Below the pieces are notes generated by a model. It saw only the letters and a list, made by a program, of their open reading frames with translations, ran no database searches and was not told the origin of the DNA. Made by a program: the position numbers and the translations under genes. From Dichomitus squalens LYAD-421 SS1 (lineage: Eukaryota; Basidiomycota; Agaricomycetes; Polyporales; Polyporaceae), in assembly GCF_000275845.1 (NCBI RefSeq), contig NW_006766886.1, positions 1,464,945 through 1,528,944 on the forward strand: a stretch of DNA of 64,000 bases, in the 5' to 3' direction. Shown one piece after another: positions 1 through 13,100 of this stretch (position 1 is the first letter of the stretch; the number at the start of each line of letters is the position of its first letter).

Positions 1-1689
1 CTGCTGCACATCCGCTGCACGTTGTACTATACCCCGTCGTCCCCCTAATCACCGGTGAGTCGTGTACAACAACTTGCTCCTGTGATTCCTCATGTCTAAG
101 ACCCGTGGCCCTAAGACTCGGAGAATCAGCTGCTGTCAGCCATGCGTTCCTCGACACTCCCGCTCTTCATCGTCGCTCTTTGCTTCGCCTTCCAATGCTC
201 TCTTGTGATCGGCCATCAGCAAAACTGTATAAATATTGTCGTATATTACCTACCCATGCGTGCTCGGGCAATCGTAGAAATACCCTGCGACATTTGGGGA
301 ATGTTGGGCGCACCTTGTCAGGATTCCCTTCTAGCCCAATTACCCTGAATAGGTTGCACGACAAGGCAAGGACCGGAAATACCCCGCAATACTGGCAATA
401 TCTTGTGGGCGTTGCCTGGTATTGGTAAGCGTGGCACTGGCTTGCGAGGACAGCGATCGAGTGCCGTACTAATGTAGATTGCCCGGGATTCCAGAGATTG
501 CGAGAGCGGGTAATAGTGAGAAGGCCAGGCAATATCAAACCATTCGTACTATATATTGCCCGGAAGTGATGTTATTGCCTCAGATTTTCCGCATTGGGCT
601 ATCAGACGAGCACAGTTGAGCGAAACGATTCATGCCGATCGGGCATGGAAGGTTGGAATTGGGAATACATTGATGAACGGTCCATATGAGTCGTACATGG
701 AGAACGGGATAAGCCACACAGGACTACAGCGTACAACTAGAAGGCGAGAGGAAGGAAGACTGCAACAAGAATGTACTTTAGTGACGGTGCTCCAACACCA
801 AGGCCTCCACGTAGTCACGGTTCAGGCTCAGCTGAGAACAACGTGAGTATATGCGCTACCAAGGAAGGGCAGGGACAGCATACCACTTATAGGGAGACAA
901 TGGTCCATAGCTCAAAGATTACACAACAGAGCTCCTGGACAACATGAGTATATGCGTGCAGAAAGGAACTCATATATGCACGATCAACAAAGAGATTTCG
1001 AACTCACCGATAGCATTGCGCAAGGCTTGAGACAAGAGCAGCTGATAGGCCGCGCTATGGTGCGCAACCATGTCAAGCACAAGAGCTCAAGATGTCCTGA
1101 GCATGCAAGAACACGGACAACAGTGCAGTGCTTGCAGACAAGCTCGAGCGATCGACCAAGTGGTAGACTTACCACCATCCTCTGCGTGCTAGCAGGTGCA
1201 CGCCTTCTTCTTGGAGCGGGACCAGTCCTTATAGAACTAACACTTCAGCTCGTCAGCGAAGTGGGAGGCCCAGACAACTGTGAGAGTATAGAGAGTCTCG
1301 ACATAGCGGACAACACAAACAACAATGGAGGGGTGAGAGAGGAGAATGGGGAAAAGAGCGTCTTGGTGATGCTCCTAAGGGGCTTCATCTTATACAGATT
1401 TCACGGCGGAGTTTTACTGAGTTCCGCGCACGTCAAAAGTTGGCGGAAAATGGCAATAGGATTACTTACCTTGGACGTGTCGATATGGCTGGGTGCTAAG
1501 ATGCCTGTGCAAAGAACGTGTATATCACGTGCGACGCCTTCGTCTCGCCTGTCTCGCTCACGCCCTCTGTCTCTCCTCTCGCCTGAGCTTCTTCCCTCGC
1601 CTCCGCCTCCTCACTCTTACAATCTTGACCTCCTCATCATCTTCCCCCCTGTCTCTTTGTCTCTTGCCGCCCTTACCCGCTACATCCCC
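1..1689. other. gene-free stretch
   Basis: No exon chain is convincing here. The first 600 bases carry several short echoes of a word like ATTGCCYGG (near 475, 555 and 570). An imperfect repeat of about 25 bases built on GAGTATATGCG occurs near 843 and 944. Bases about 1530-1680 are strongly CT-rich on the plus strand, as is common just upstream of transcription starts in basidiomycetes, and probably belong to the relic gene that follows. Confidence 0.5.
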
Positions 1690-2830
1690 AAGTGGCTCCG
1701 TAAGCTCACTGGGCCTCCTCCTGGAAGTGCCCAGGATAACAGCGGCAGCTGGCTCTGGGGCCGGGCTTGGGCCTCGGAAGGCAGCGTCTCTGTCGACAAC
1801 TGAACACCTCCCGTCACCTTCCTAGCGCGTCACTTGGTGTTGAACTTGCTGAGTATCTCCTGGGCTATGTGATCCTGCTCTCGTCTTTGATGTCTCCTTG
1901 CCCCAAGGACGGGGAAAACGAGACCGACCCCACCTATCTTTCTTGAGGCCGACCCCTGTCCTCGGATGCCCCCAACTTTGCATCAGTGGGGATCACAAGC
2001 CGGAGGACGTGGACACCTGGGTCGCTGCTCAGCGAGGTGTTTGCCCTTCCGTCAAGAAAGCAAGGTAGGCACAGAAGCTGGGTGCAAAGGCAGTTGTAGT
2101 TGGCGGAGACAGAGACAATCCGGATGCACCATTGAACGTGTTCAGCCAAAGTGAGTTGACTACCGTTCTTATCTCTCTCTCCTGTTGATATAGCTCTGCC
2201 TCCGCAGGGGATTCGTCGGACGTAACCATTGCCGCATATACATCAAGTATTGGAATCACGTCCAGCTTTCCGCTATGATTGCAACGTCTAACAATACACA
2301 CAGCGTCTCGAAGACCTTTTAGCTACTCATTGATACTCAGAAATTTGCAGGGGCATGGTATTCGTGAGGTCCTATATGCGCAGATACTATATGCGCGCAA
2401 GTCTCCATTCGGTCCTGACACACTTACCCAAATTCGCAGCCCCATCATCACCTTCATACTCACGCTCCTACTTCCTTCGCTGCTCACTTTCCTCACGCTT
2501 CTCATCCACCATGTGCGAACCGCTTACGCTGCACAACGCGATCGAGCCCTGGAGCGCATCGTCTACAAGTTCCTATCACGGACATAGACCGGCACTAGCT
2601 GCGACAAACATGAGCCTCTGCTCGTTTCCATAGACGTTAGTAATGTCGAGGGCCCGCCTGACCTTGAACAAGGACCAGATGCCCCGTTGACTTCACGCCG
2701 ACTCTCGACACTGGCATAGGCAGACAAGCAGGTGGAGTGCGCAATCTGCATGAAGAGGTTTGTCAAGGGTGATCGCGCGGACCCCTGTGGACGAGGATGA
2801 GCTTGAGCTGGCTCGTGTAGACGTCATCGC
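1690..2830 (+). pseudogene. decayed PA-TM-RING E3 ubiquitin ligase
   Basis: Pieces of a membrane RING ligase lie in the expected order on the plus strand. A lumenal N-terminal piece (WLWGRAW) ends at a stop at 1801-1803. A protease-associated (PA) domain core, AQKLGAKAVVVGGDRDN, begins near 2069 and continues after a probable intron at about 2149-2193. A hydrophobic segment lies at about 2440-2510, followed by the basic juxtamembrane stretch AAQRDRA. A partial RING, VECAICMKRFVKGDR, starts at 2732. In-frame stops interrupt it: TAG at 2066-2068 inside the PA domain and TAG at 2717-2719 just before the RING. The RING ends early after its PC pair, so the remaining zinc ligands and the tail are missing. 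The domain order is that of RNF13/RMR-type ligases of endosomes and Golgi. The breaks could be sequencing errors, but their number favours real decay. Confidence 0.65.
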
Positions 2831-3929
2831 TAACTAATACAACGCATTTTTGAATAATTGTCCGTTCGTTCACTCGCCGGGAAGGGAATGAACTACGTCG
2901 TACACCGTGACCTAACTCATCAAGTTTCAGGGATCTCCTCATGAGTACCATATATTGTTGTGCGGACGCGTGAGATCATGAAAACCCGAGCTTATATCGC
3001 ACCGTCGTGCAATCTCGCCGCAATTCTTGCCCGGTATTGTGAGTGTTGTACGGACAGGCCCCCTTGGCTCCCATATCGGGTGCTCGCGCCGTCTCGCGCC
3101 CTAATCGGCGCTTCAGGCACCACCTACAATCCTGGACAACATTTTTACACTTTTGCTGATGGCCATCCACTCTCTAATCATCCCACGTTTTCTCGAGATT
3201 CCGTCGAAGATGTCGAGTACCACGGCTTGACCACGTACAGCGTTGTATCTGCGAAACACCATCGTCAGGATGGTGCCCACTTCATCCGGCCGTGGGCGAT
3301 CTACCACGGCCAACCGACGCAGGCCTAGCTGCGATTCCTCACAAAACACAGACAGGTGAGCCATGCGACATCTGACCCCGTGAGTCCTGATACGACTCGT
3401 AACATGCAGTGCTCACGTCTCGGCTTGCATTACACTAGACTGTATTACTTACAAACTCTGTGAATGTCTCATTTCTCATCTGCGAGATTGCAGGGGCACT
3501 GAACAGCGTGAACTACCCTTCGATCAATGCGACCTTCAGCGCAATCGTGAGGCCTGGCTGCGCACTGGGAACTGACTGCACACATAGATCCGCTGTATAT
3601 TCATTCGTGTCGTCTGCAAACGTCCATGGACATTAAGTGGGTGCCAACGCAAGTCCCATGCCAGGAAATGGCTGTATGGTATCGTAGAGGTTATGCAAAG
3701 GAGAGATCCGGGCTAAGCAATGGTGCAAACGAGCGGGAGCAGGAGCCAAGATGTGTTGAATAGAGCTTGCAAATAATTGGGAACGAGCGAGGTGTGCGAT
3801 ACACAATCTGGAAAGCAGCATAGAAGCGATCGGATGAATCACAAGGCCACACAGGCGTGTCAGAATGGAGAGCGTATGCGTAAGAGTTAAGTAGCTAAAG
3901 CAGTCCACGACGAATAGAAGATATGCGCA
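2831..3929. other. gene-free stretch
   Basis: No coding segment is supported on either strand. The right end probably carries the 3' untranslated region of the leftward CAF120-like gene that stops at 3930. Confidence 0.5.
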
Positions 3930-6900
3930 TCACTGCGCGTTCGACGGAGGGCCCGACGCGTTCTGCGCAGAGCCGTCGCTTGAGCCAGGACGCAGATTCG
4001 AGCCAGGGTGAGAAGCCTGAGGCGCCGCCGCGGGGGCGGACGAGTTACCAGGGGACGAGAAGGGACGACCAGCAACGTCGCCCTGCTGCTTCGGATGAGG
4101 TTCTACTCCAGGAGACAAGCGGGCGTCGAACTGTGAGCCGCCCGTCATCTGCATGCCCATGCCCCCGCCCATCATAGACATGCGCGGATCAAAGCCCAAA
4201 CCACCCATAGCTCCCATGCCTCCCATTCCGCTCATGCCCGTCGGCGTCATGCCCATGGGATTCATGCCCATCATCGGCATACTCATCATGGACATGCGCG
4301 GATCGAAGCCACCCATACCGCCCATAGCCATCGAGTTGCCAGTCAGCATGGGGTTCATCGGCTGCTGCGCTGGACCGTTGTCGTTGCCGCCGATCTGTGA
4401 GCCGGCGGCGGAGAACGCGTACATGGCCTGCTGGTACGCCTGCTGGGCCGCCTGCTGAGCGGCGAAGAGCTGCTGCGGGTTCGGCGCGAAGCTGGGCATC
4501 ATGTACGGATTGCCCCAGCCGCCAGTCATCATCGGGTTCATCCCCATCATCATCGGGTTGCCCATCATCGGGTTGAAGCCCATCATGCCGCCGTACATCG
4601 AGCCGCCCTGCTGCATCTGGTCGAGCTGTTGTTTTTGGAACTCGTCGAGCTTGCGCTGACGCTCCTCCGCGAGGCGCTTCTCGCGTTCGCGCTCTGTGAG
4701 CGCCGCGCCGAGACCACCCTCACGCTTGCGTTCTCGCTCGTGGGCGGTGACAGCGCCGAGCAGGCCAGTCTGGGGCGGTGGAGGCTTCAAGGGCACGTTA
4801 ATGAGCGACGCGCCCGTCTCCCTCGCGAGCTCCTCTTGCTTCTTCGCCGACCGGTCCTGCTTGTCCTGTAGTCCTGCCGAGAGGAGACCATGAGGCGTGA
4901 AGGCTTTAGTCATCGTAGTCGAGGGCGGTTCCATCTGAATGAACGTGTCGCGTTGATGGGTCGGGTCGACGTTGCGGTCCGGGTCTAGGACCTGGCTCCA
5001 GATCGGACGTGACGGGCCCTGCTGCTGCTGTGGCTGGAGTTGGGGAGGGTACTGGGACTGACGCATCATGGAGGACTGGCCAAACTGCGGTGAAGGACCT
5101 CTGCTGCCGCCGCCTCCCTCAGCAGGGTAGAGACTCCTCCGGCCAGGCTCAATGAAGGTGTCAGACACGTAACGACGAGGCACGGGCTGAGCGCCGAGGT
5201 AGTCTTCTGGGCCTGTACCATGCATGCCGTCAGTCACGGCCAACATGGCATAACTTTGTATGAGCTCACCTTGCCCACCGGGAACTTGCGGCAGATCGCG
5301 TGGTCGACGAGGAGACGGGACGTTGTTCACGTCGTGCGCCGAGCGTGCAGGGGAAGGGATGCCAGGCTGGCCATAGGGAGAACGCGCGGAGGTGCCAGTC
5401 ACGGATGCATGGTCACTCACGCTGGCGGCCGCGCGCGGCGGGGGCTCAGTATCCGAATCCACGTCTTCATCGTCGTCGTCCTCTTCTTCCTCCTCCTCTT
5501 CCTCTTCACTGCTGTCTCCCCATACATCTGCACCCTTCGCCTTGCCACCCCTATTCCTCCCGTTCGCCTTTCCTGGCCGGTGAGCCGCGGCTTGTTGCGC
5601 GGCCTGCTGCGCCTGGGACTTGGCCTTACGCTGGGCTGCGAGCCTCGTAGGTGCAAACGACGATCGGGGCAGTTCCGCGGCGCCGGGACGCGTCTGGGAC
5701 GGACTCGCTGGAGTCTCGACGACCTCAGGGATCGGCGGCGATGTTGCTCCAGACGCCTTTGCCTTGCCTTGCGGAGGCGACTGAGGGACGGGAGGTGGAG
5801 CTGGCCTCTCTTCCTGCTCGAGGAAGGACAACGCGGCGAGGGCGTCCGCGTTGGAGTCGTCGTAGCCAGCAGATGCGTGTGCGGGAGCAACAGTAGCGGC
5901 CATCTTCTGAGAGTCGTCGGCGCTGTCTGACGCGGTCGTCGTGCCCGTGAATTGTGACTGGGAGAGCTCCTGGAGGGAAGAGTTTTGAACGGAGGCTGAC
6001 AGTCGTGTCGCGGGCGCCGCACGTGCGCCAGAAGGCCTGTTACGTAAGCTGCTGCCACGCCCAGGCGCAGCGGTCGTTTCAACGCCGCGTGTGGAGGCTA
6101 GATCAGCCGCTGGTGTAGGCGGGGGTGATTTCGCAGGCACTGCAGGCGGTTGGTCGTTACCGGGAGGCGGTGGACTTCTCGACTGCTGCTGCATGCGGAG
6201 GGGCGTCGTCGCGGCATGTCGCGGAGGAGGCGTGTACGGCTCAGACTCGGAATCGGTCTCTTCGTCCTCTTCCTCGTCCTCGTCCTCGTCACCATCCGAT
6301 ATCGGTGGAGGTCTGCTTTTGCGAAGGGGAACCGCGCCGCTGTCCTGTTGGTTCATGTGCTGCATGTAGAAGAGGGCTGCACCCGCGTCTCCAAGGATAT
6401 CATCGGTCAAGCTCGCTTCCTTCTGGCGTGCCGAGCTCGGAGGGTTTGACGAGAGGGGCGAGTGCAGCGACCGGGGATTAGGAGAGGCAGGCACAGTCGA
6501 GGGAGTAGAGATGGTCTGCAGAGTAGTGGGTATAGAAGCTTGGGATATAGATCGATCGGGGACCATCCGGATAGAAGGTGGGGGCGGTTGAGGACTAGAA
6601 ATAGGCGGCTGAGTCTGGGGTTGAGGAGGGGAGGCGGCGCGAAGAGGGGAAGCAGAGCGAGGTGACGACCATGCCTTCGGAGACGCATTGGCAAACCTCG
6701 GCGGCGATGTCGGGGTCGACGGTCGAGGTTCTGGAGAGGTAGCCTGCCTGGCGCTCTCTGACGTGTATGTAGGAGGATTGGCGTGGCTGCTCGATGAACG
6801 TGAAGGGGCATGTGTAGTTTGAGAAAGTGCCTGGCCAAGCTTAGAGTCTGGGCGAGAGTAGCCCGACTTCTGCGCAGACGAAGCGACACTTGCTCGTTCA

Positions 6901-9449
6901 AAAGCGTTATGGTCCGGGGGAGGACTGGACGCGGTAGGGCTCGTCACTAGGGGTTGCTCCAGAATAGGAATAGGCTCCTCCGCAATGGTGCGTGGCGGAG
7001 AAGCCGCAGTGAACGACGATGTTCTCCCACCAGAAGGGCCCAAAGTAGACTTTCCTGCAGAAAGCGACCGTCCTTCGAGCGGCGTGCTACGCTCGGAGAT
7101 TCTGGATAGGGGCCGTTGATCTTCCTCCGTGCGAGTGTTAGCGTTGATGACATCCGAATCGAAGCTCAAAGGTGGCAGCTGTAAGGAGAGCGAGCCGTTC
7201 CCAGGCGGAGATTGCGGCTGTGGTGGAGGCTGGGGAGGTTGCTGGTTCCCGTTGTCCAGAAGGTCAACCTCAGGAAGCGGAGGTAACGTCGGAGGGCCCT
7301 TTGGAACAGGAGGGGGACCTCCTGGACCAACGCCACTCATTCGGTCGAGAAGGATCCGCTGTAGCTGTGATCGTATGGCCGACGTCCGATCGTCCCGAGG
7401 GTCTAGAGTCTCTGCGAACTCGCGATCAAGGAAAAGCAGCTATAAAAGGCACCCAGCATTAGCCAAACATTTCTCGTATGTGCAGCGCACGCAGTACTCA
7501 CGTCTCTGTGAGGTCCAATGGGGTACGCGAACATCATGGACTGAGAATCGCGCGGATCCCAACTGTACATCTTGGGACGACCGTAGAGCTCGAACGCGTC
7601 GTGAATGCCTGCAGCCCCGCCGTAAGAACTGAGTATCGCGCGGTGTACCGAACGCCTCACCGATGATCCACCTAAGCATCTCCGACGCGCGCGTATTTGC
7701 ACCCTCCAACTCCGGCATGACAAGAAGCCACGCTTCGCGCATCTTAAGCACGCCCGCCATGTCTTCGTCCCCGAGCTGGCCCTCGAGCTTCATCAACGTG
7801 CTCCTGCTGATCAGCTCCGGCCGCTCCGGGTATACGGCAAACGCCTGTGAGACCGAGCGCATCGTGAGGAGCGCCTTCTTCTTGTCCTTCGACTTGGACG
7901 AGGCGAACAATTGGATCATAGGCCGCGCGGGGAGGTTCGAGACGGGGGCCTTCTCACGCGAGAAGATGTTGGACATGCGACGTTTCCGCACCGTCGTGGG
8001 CGACTCGGCACGGTCGTGGCCTATGGACGAGACCGAAGCGCGGTCGCCTTGTCCGGGGTTGTTCCCGGCCGAGATGACCATCCACAGTTTCTTCCAGTCC
8101 GTCTGGCCCGCGATGCGGATACGTACCCAGCCCTCGAGACGGCCGTTCACAAGCGGACTCGGGGCACTGCGACCTGCATTGCCATCTGAAGGTTAGGAAC
8201 GGCGCGCTCGCCGTGCGCAGCTGTTGATCAGCACTCACCGTCGTTCAGCGAGATTCGAATCAGATGAGCAGTGTAGATCTCTTCCAGCCGCGACTTCTCC
8301 CAAGCTGCCAGACGCATTGCTGCCGTCCATTGGACGAGCGCCTCGGGGGAGGGACAGGAGAACAGATAGAGGTTCGAGCCCGCCGTGTTCAGGGTAAGCA
8401 CGTTCGTGTACCGCTTCTGTGGTTCTCCGGGTTTGGACGGGAGCGTAATGGAGCCTAAGACGGCCACGAACTACCCTGAAGTCAGCGCACACGAACAGAG
8501 CGCGCTTGCAGCGTGCACTTACGGCGTCGGTGACATTGATGTATGCGGGAGGAACCTGGCGTCCCTGCTTGCTCGCCTCCTGAATCTCCTCCATGTCCCA
8601 CACGCTGAGCGTCGTACCGCCGAGCTGCGCCCAGACCTCCTTCCATCCTTCATCTTTCGCGGGCTTCTGTCCATCCGGTTGGCGTTCTATCCGCCGCACG
8701 AGTGGGCCCGAGAAGTATACCTTGTGCGCGTGCGCGAGGGTGAGTTGTACGACCGACCTAATCTCGGGGTGCAAGGCCGGTCCCTGCGGCGGAGCATCCG
8801 GATTAACAGGGCCTTGCGTAGGCGGAGGGCCCTGCGGAGGAGGGGAGGCCAGAGGGTCTTGAGATTGCTGGGGCAGGGGCTGCTGTGGAAGGGGTTGCTG
8901 CTGAGGATGTGGCTTCACGAGCCGCGACGGAGCTGGCGAGCTCGACTGGCCCAACGTAGCATGTTGAGGAGCAAAAGAAGAAGGAGGGGGCCGCTGCTGC
9001 ATCGTCGCGCCGGAAGGTGGCGAACGCTGGGGCTGAGCAAGAGGAGAGGAAGATAACGGCTGATCATCCATAGCTACTGATTTCCGGGAGAAGAAAGACG
9101 CGAAGGACGGCTTGGAGCGGTGCGTCGGCCTAGTGGGGCTGCCATTGTTGTTTGTAGAGTCTGTGCTGGTGTTGCGCCGTTCGGGGGTGGGTCGATTCGC
9201 GGTGAGGTCTTGAGGAGGGGTGTTGAGCGGGCTACTGAGAGAATGCACGCGCTCGTGCTCCTGCTTCCACTGCTGGAGGCGCGCCGGAGAGACAAAGCCC
9301 TCGTTGAGGCCGTCCCAGCGCGGGCTTGGCGAGGGTCGTGGCGGAGCGGTGGTCATCGTCGGAAGGGGCGATGAGGAAGATGACGATGGCGAGACATAAG
9401 ATGAGCGGCGAGCGGGATGCTTGAGCTGTGAGCCCTGCAAGACTTCCAT
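3930..9449 (-). CDS. CAF120: CAF120/SKG3-type PH-domain protein, CCR4-NOT associated
   Basis: Exons, 5' to 3': 9449-8523, 8470-8239, 8185-7661, 7608-7502, 7439-3930, giving about 1766 residues with all phases consistent. The N-terminal ~210 residues are Ser/Pro/Gln-rich. A PH-like domain follows (from KVYFSGPLVRRI through AAMRLAAWEKSRLEEIY). A second PH-like module (GRLEGWVRIRI, DWKKLWMVIS) precedes a conserved FELYGRPKMYSWDPRD stretch. The long C-terminal half is disordered: Pro/Ser-rich, two acidic tracts of Glu/Asp, a charged helix near EREREKRLAEERQRKLDEF, and a Met/Gly/Asn-rich tail with MGG and NPM repeats. In yeast Caf120 and its paralogue Skg3 bind the CCR4-NOT deadenylase and transcription complex (family knowledge). 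Two in-frame stretches in the last exon, 5420-5367 and 5269-5213, look like introns and may be removed. The start at 9449 is the first in-frame ATG but is not certain. Confidence 0.78.
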
Positions 9450-10160
9450 ATGCGCTCACCGTTCCCAGCACGTGAATCACTCACCCCGCACCCATACTAG
9501 GATCTCCATGCGAACGCCCAACAATGTCTGACGTCATTCGCCATCGAACGCTACAGATTCAAAGTCTCGAACGACGACTGCCTGACCCTGCCCTATGACT
9601 AGCATCACTCCGAATTCCAGATACCGGCCGCCGTTCCAGGCTCGAAAGATGACCAGAACGATCGACCATGATCTCTTCAGTCAGCCACGGATACTGATTG
9701 AAGGCGACGGGGTCCTGATAAACGATATGTATGTCCCTTCTTGATACACCGAGCTGAACTGACCTCGCTGGATTCCAGGATCATTTTGACAGAACAAACA
9801 TGTCGAGTAGAAGGCAGGTCAAGACATCGCACCACAATGGCACGCGTCCCTCTTGCTCGTAGCACAATGAGGAAGCGGTTGACTTACTGAATCAAAAACC
9901 GGGATCCTGACTATTTGACGGTCATTTAGACCTTGTCTTGCATTTTTTTAGATAGAAGTGAAGCGCAATTTCGACCGTAGCTGCTCCGCTTCGAGCCTCT
10001 GTTCCCAGGCTCTGGTGGGCGATTACCGCAGCACTCACTGGAGAGGTTTCCGCAAGCCACCCCTCGGAAACGTTCCCACCTCGGGGCCCTGACCTGTCGC
10101 AATCCAGCTTATAAGCACTGCGATCTCATCGGAAGCGGGTCATCGCTCTCTCATACGACC
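9450..10160. promoter_or_regulatory. shared upstream region of two divergent genes
   Basis: This 711-base gap separates the starts of the CAF120-like gene (left) and the DDX60-like helicase (right), so it must hold both promoters. I see no further exon. A T-run near 9944 and CT-rich stretches before 10160 are present, but no specific binding site can be claimed. Confidence 0.5.
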
Positions 10161-13100
10161 ATGGATCTCGACGACTTCGACGCCGCCATTGCTCAATTGC
10201 CTCTCAAAGAGGAGCCCACTCTCTCTACCCAGAGCGCAAAGGCCGCCGTGAACTACCTTGACTCGCAATGGTACTCCCTGGTCAATAGGCGGGGGCGTTG
10301 GATGGACCTGATCGGTGACTACGCGGGGAGCGAACCCTTCATCGTAGATGGTACGCTGGTCTGTAGAAATGCTATGTCCTCCCACGACTTACTGTCTCCA
10401 AGGCGAGGCCTTGATTGCAATGGTGTTGGAAGACCCTCTGCTCGCGCTGGGCCGCACGCACGGTTCGTCTCATATGCACTCGTCCTGAGAATGCACTATC
10501 TGACCTATTGAACCTCTAGACATCAGCTTTCAGTGTCTACACGTGGTCTATACTCTCGAATGCATGATCAAACAGATTTCCATGCGCTCAGACTCTTTCG
10601 ACATTGTCTTCTGGCACGGTCCGTCCGCAGTTGGTCCCGTTGATCCAGTATCTGACATGTTCTCGTAGAGCGGCGCTTCCTGACGTTACTGTACGGGGAA
10701 AACGACTACGTCACCAGCTCTCGCTCGCTCGCCCGTACTATCCTCTTCAACCATCTCGCATCTATGAAACTATTGGTGCATACCTTCACGGATCTGCTTG
10801 ACCCCGCTTGGTTGGCATATCAGCGGCTGAGGAAGGTGAGGAGACTCAACCCATTGAATAGCATCAGTCCGATGCAGACAACTCTTTAGCCCATGTTCGT
10901 CATGACAAGCGATGGGGGTACTGTTATGGATTCGTCCCCCATCGCTGCGGCTGAACGTATACTACTTCAACGGGTATTCCTGTACTCGCTTCTGACTCAA
11001 GGCGTGTCGGTTGCAATGTTGCGCGGTGCCGAATATCGAGACTCCAAGGTTCGTTTTGAATGTTTGTGAACCATACGTAGGTTGACCACGCGACAGATCA
11101 TGTCGTTTGTCTACGAACAAGGACTCGACAGCAACCCGAAAAGTCGTTTCAAGAAGACATTCTGGCTAGCTGTGGAGATCGCGACCAGTTCGCTCACTGC
11201 GCACGAGAATTGCGCCCGCTCAGAGGTCCCCATACATCCTCTCGAACGCCGCATTGAATCGGAAGCTTCGGACAATCCAGCGCTCCTCTTATTACGGGGT
11301 GTCTCGCGATCCCGGAACCTCCAACGGAAACATTTTCCTGCCCTCCTCCAAGTCTTCGTCGCACACATGCTCTTCCTTCCTCATTTAGACCTACGAGAGC
11401 GAGCCATCCCTGACATCATCTTACCAAGTGAACTGGTCGGCCTTCTGACACGCGATTTCCTTCCTACAGTCTTCCTTGCCCTCGAGAAAATCGCATCCGT
11501 GTCAGACTTGGATGGACGCATCTTCGCTTCCCTCTTGGATTCTATTCTCAGAGATCATACCACCCCACTTCAGACGCTGATTGGCTGTGATCTGTCGAGT
11601 GTGTTGGTGAAATTGTGGGTGGCCCATCAACTTCCTTCTCCTGACTATGATGCTCTCCGTCGCCAATTCCCTGCCTCGATCGTCGTCCAGGACGATAGCG
11701 AGACAGAGTCACCTCCCCTCAGCCTTCTGCCCTTCCATCACCGCCTGTTTGACGAGGAATTGGCCGCTGTCAATGTCGAAGCAGAGGCATTGTCTGACGA
11801 CGATGAAGACGACGAGGAAAGTGCCGCTCATCTGGAGTTCAATACTGTCTTCAGCGACACGCAGCACTGGCACAACCACAAGCGCGCTATCCTTCCTCCG
11901 TACCTCGGCGGCGGGAACAGCATGGCGCCATTGAACGAGTGGCAGAAGAAGCGTCAGTTACGGAGCGAGCAGAGGTTCATGTCGAAGTTGCAATGGCACG
12001 CGGAGACTCTCACGGGTGCGTTGGGAACCCCCCTGCAGCAGATGGTCATCCCGAGCGTCGCGAAGAGGAAGTCCCGGCCAACTAATTCTTCGAGAATCGA
12101 GGTACGTGGTCATCTCTTCGTGTCGATCTCCCTCACATTGATCAAGGCGGCGTAGGAATCCAAGCCAACGACGCCCACTAGAAGCGGCTCTGGTAAGAAG
12201 GGAAAAGAGACGCTTTCCTCTGCAGACAAGATTCATCTAGCCTATTGGGCTCAGAAGCAAGCCAAAGAGGACGGGTCTAACGTTGCCTGGTGGCAGGAAC
12301 AGCTGGCAGTCATCGAGAACTCCTCCTCCTCCGCCGCCTCCTCGTCGTCGAAGATCACCGCTCTCGAGCATCTGATGCGCAACAAGCGCACGTACCATGG
12401 CTGGCTGTCCGTCGAGTCTCGCCTCTATCGCATTCACCTCGAGTTCTGCCGCTGGCTGGAGGTTCCCGATCATGAATCAGCTTCCGTACGGGACCGCTTC
12501 ACCGTCTCCATCATGTGCATGGTGAAGGACCTCTATGAGTCCGAGGATCTTTTCCCCACCGCTGCCGCGAAACTCGCCGCTTGTCTTATATGCCTTGGCT
12601 TAAACGACTACATCCAAGCCTTCGAGAGCGCGGCCACGGTTTCGGCGGAGGACCGCAAGTTGCACTTCAGCTTCGTGAAGCTCGTTAAGTCAAAGGGCGT
12701 TTGGCACCCTGTACACAAGTGGATGCGCATCACAGAGGACCCGGTAGTATGGCAGCTGAGGCTCTTCGGTGACTTCATGGATCGGAGCATGGACAGTGCG
12801 AGAGACCCGCGTGTGTCGTTCAAGGCAGATGCTTGGCAACGGAAGGTGTTGGATTGTTTGGATCAGAACGAATCGGTCCTCGTCGTTGGTAAGGCTCTCT
12901 TCGTTGCCGATAGGTCAAATCGGTTCTCACTGACCGGTGATAGCGCCGACGAGTGCGGGTAAAACGTTCATCTCGTTCTACGCCATGGAGAAGCTCCTGA
13001 GGTCCTCGAATGATGATATCGTCGTCTACGTAGCTCCCACCAAGGCACTCGTTAGCCAGATCGCCGCCGAAGTGTTCGCTCGATTCAGAAAGGACCTTGG

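Noticed and set aside
952..1803. Open frame of 283 codons near the left end
   Set aside because: Composition is irregular and there is no domain over most of its length. It crosses a CT-rich promoter-like tract. Only its last ~35 codons resemble protein, and these belong to the PA-TM-RING relic.
5220..6082. Long open frames of up to 236 codons on both strands inside the CAF120-like gene
   Set aside because: They are shadows of the Ser/Pro/acidic low-complexity coding sequence, with arginine- or serine-run compositions and no motif.
8360..8400. GGTTCGAGCC resembling a tRNA B box
   Set aside because: It lies inside PH-domain coding sequence and no A box or cloverleaf can be formed. No tRNA was found anywhere in the window.
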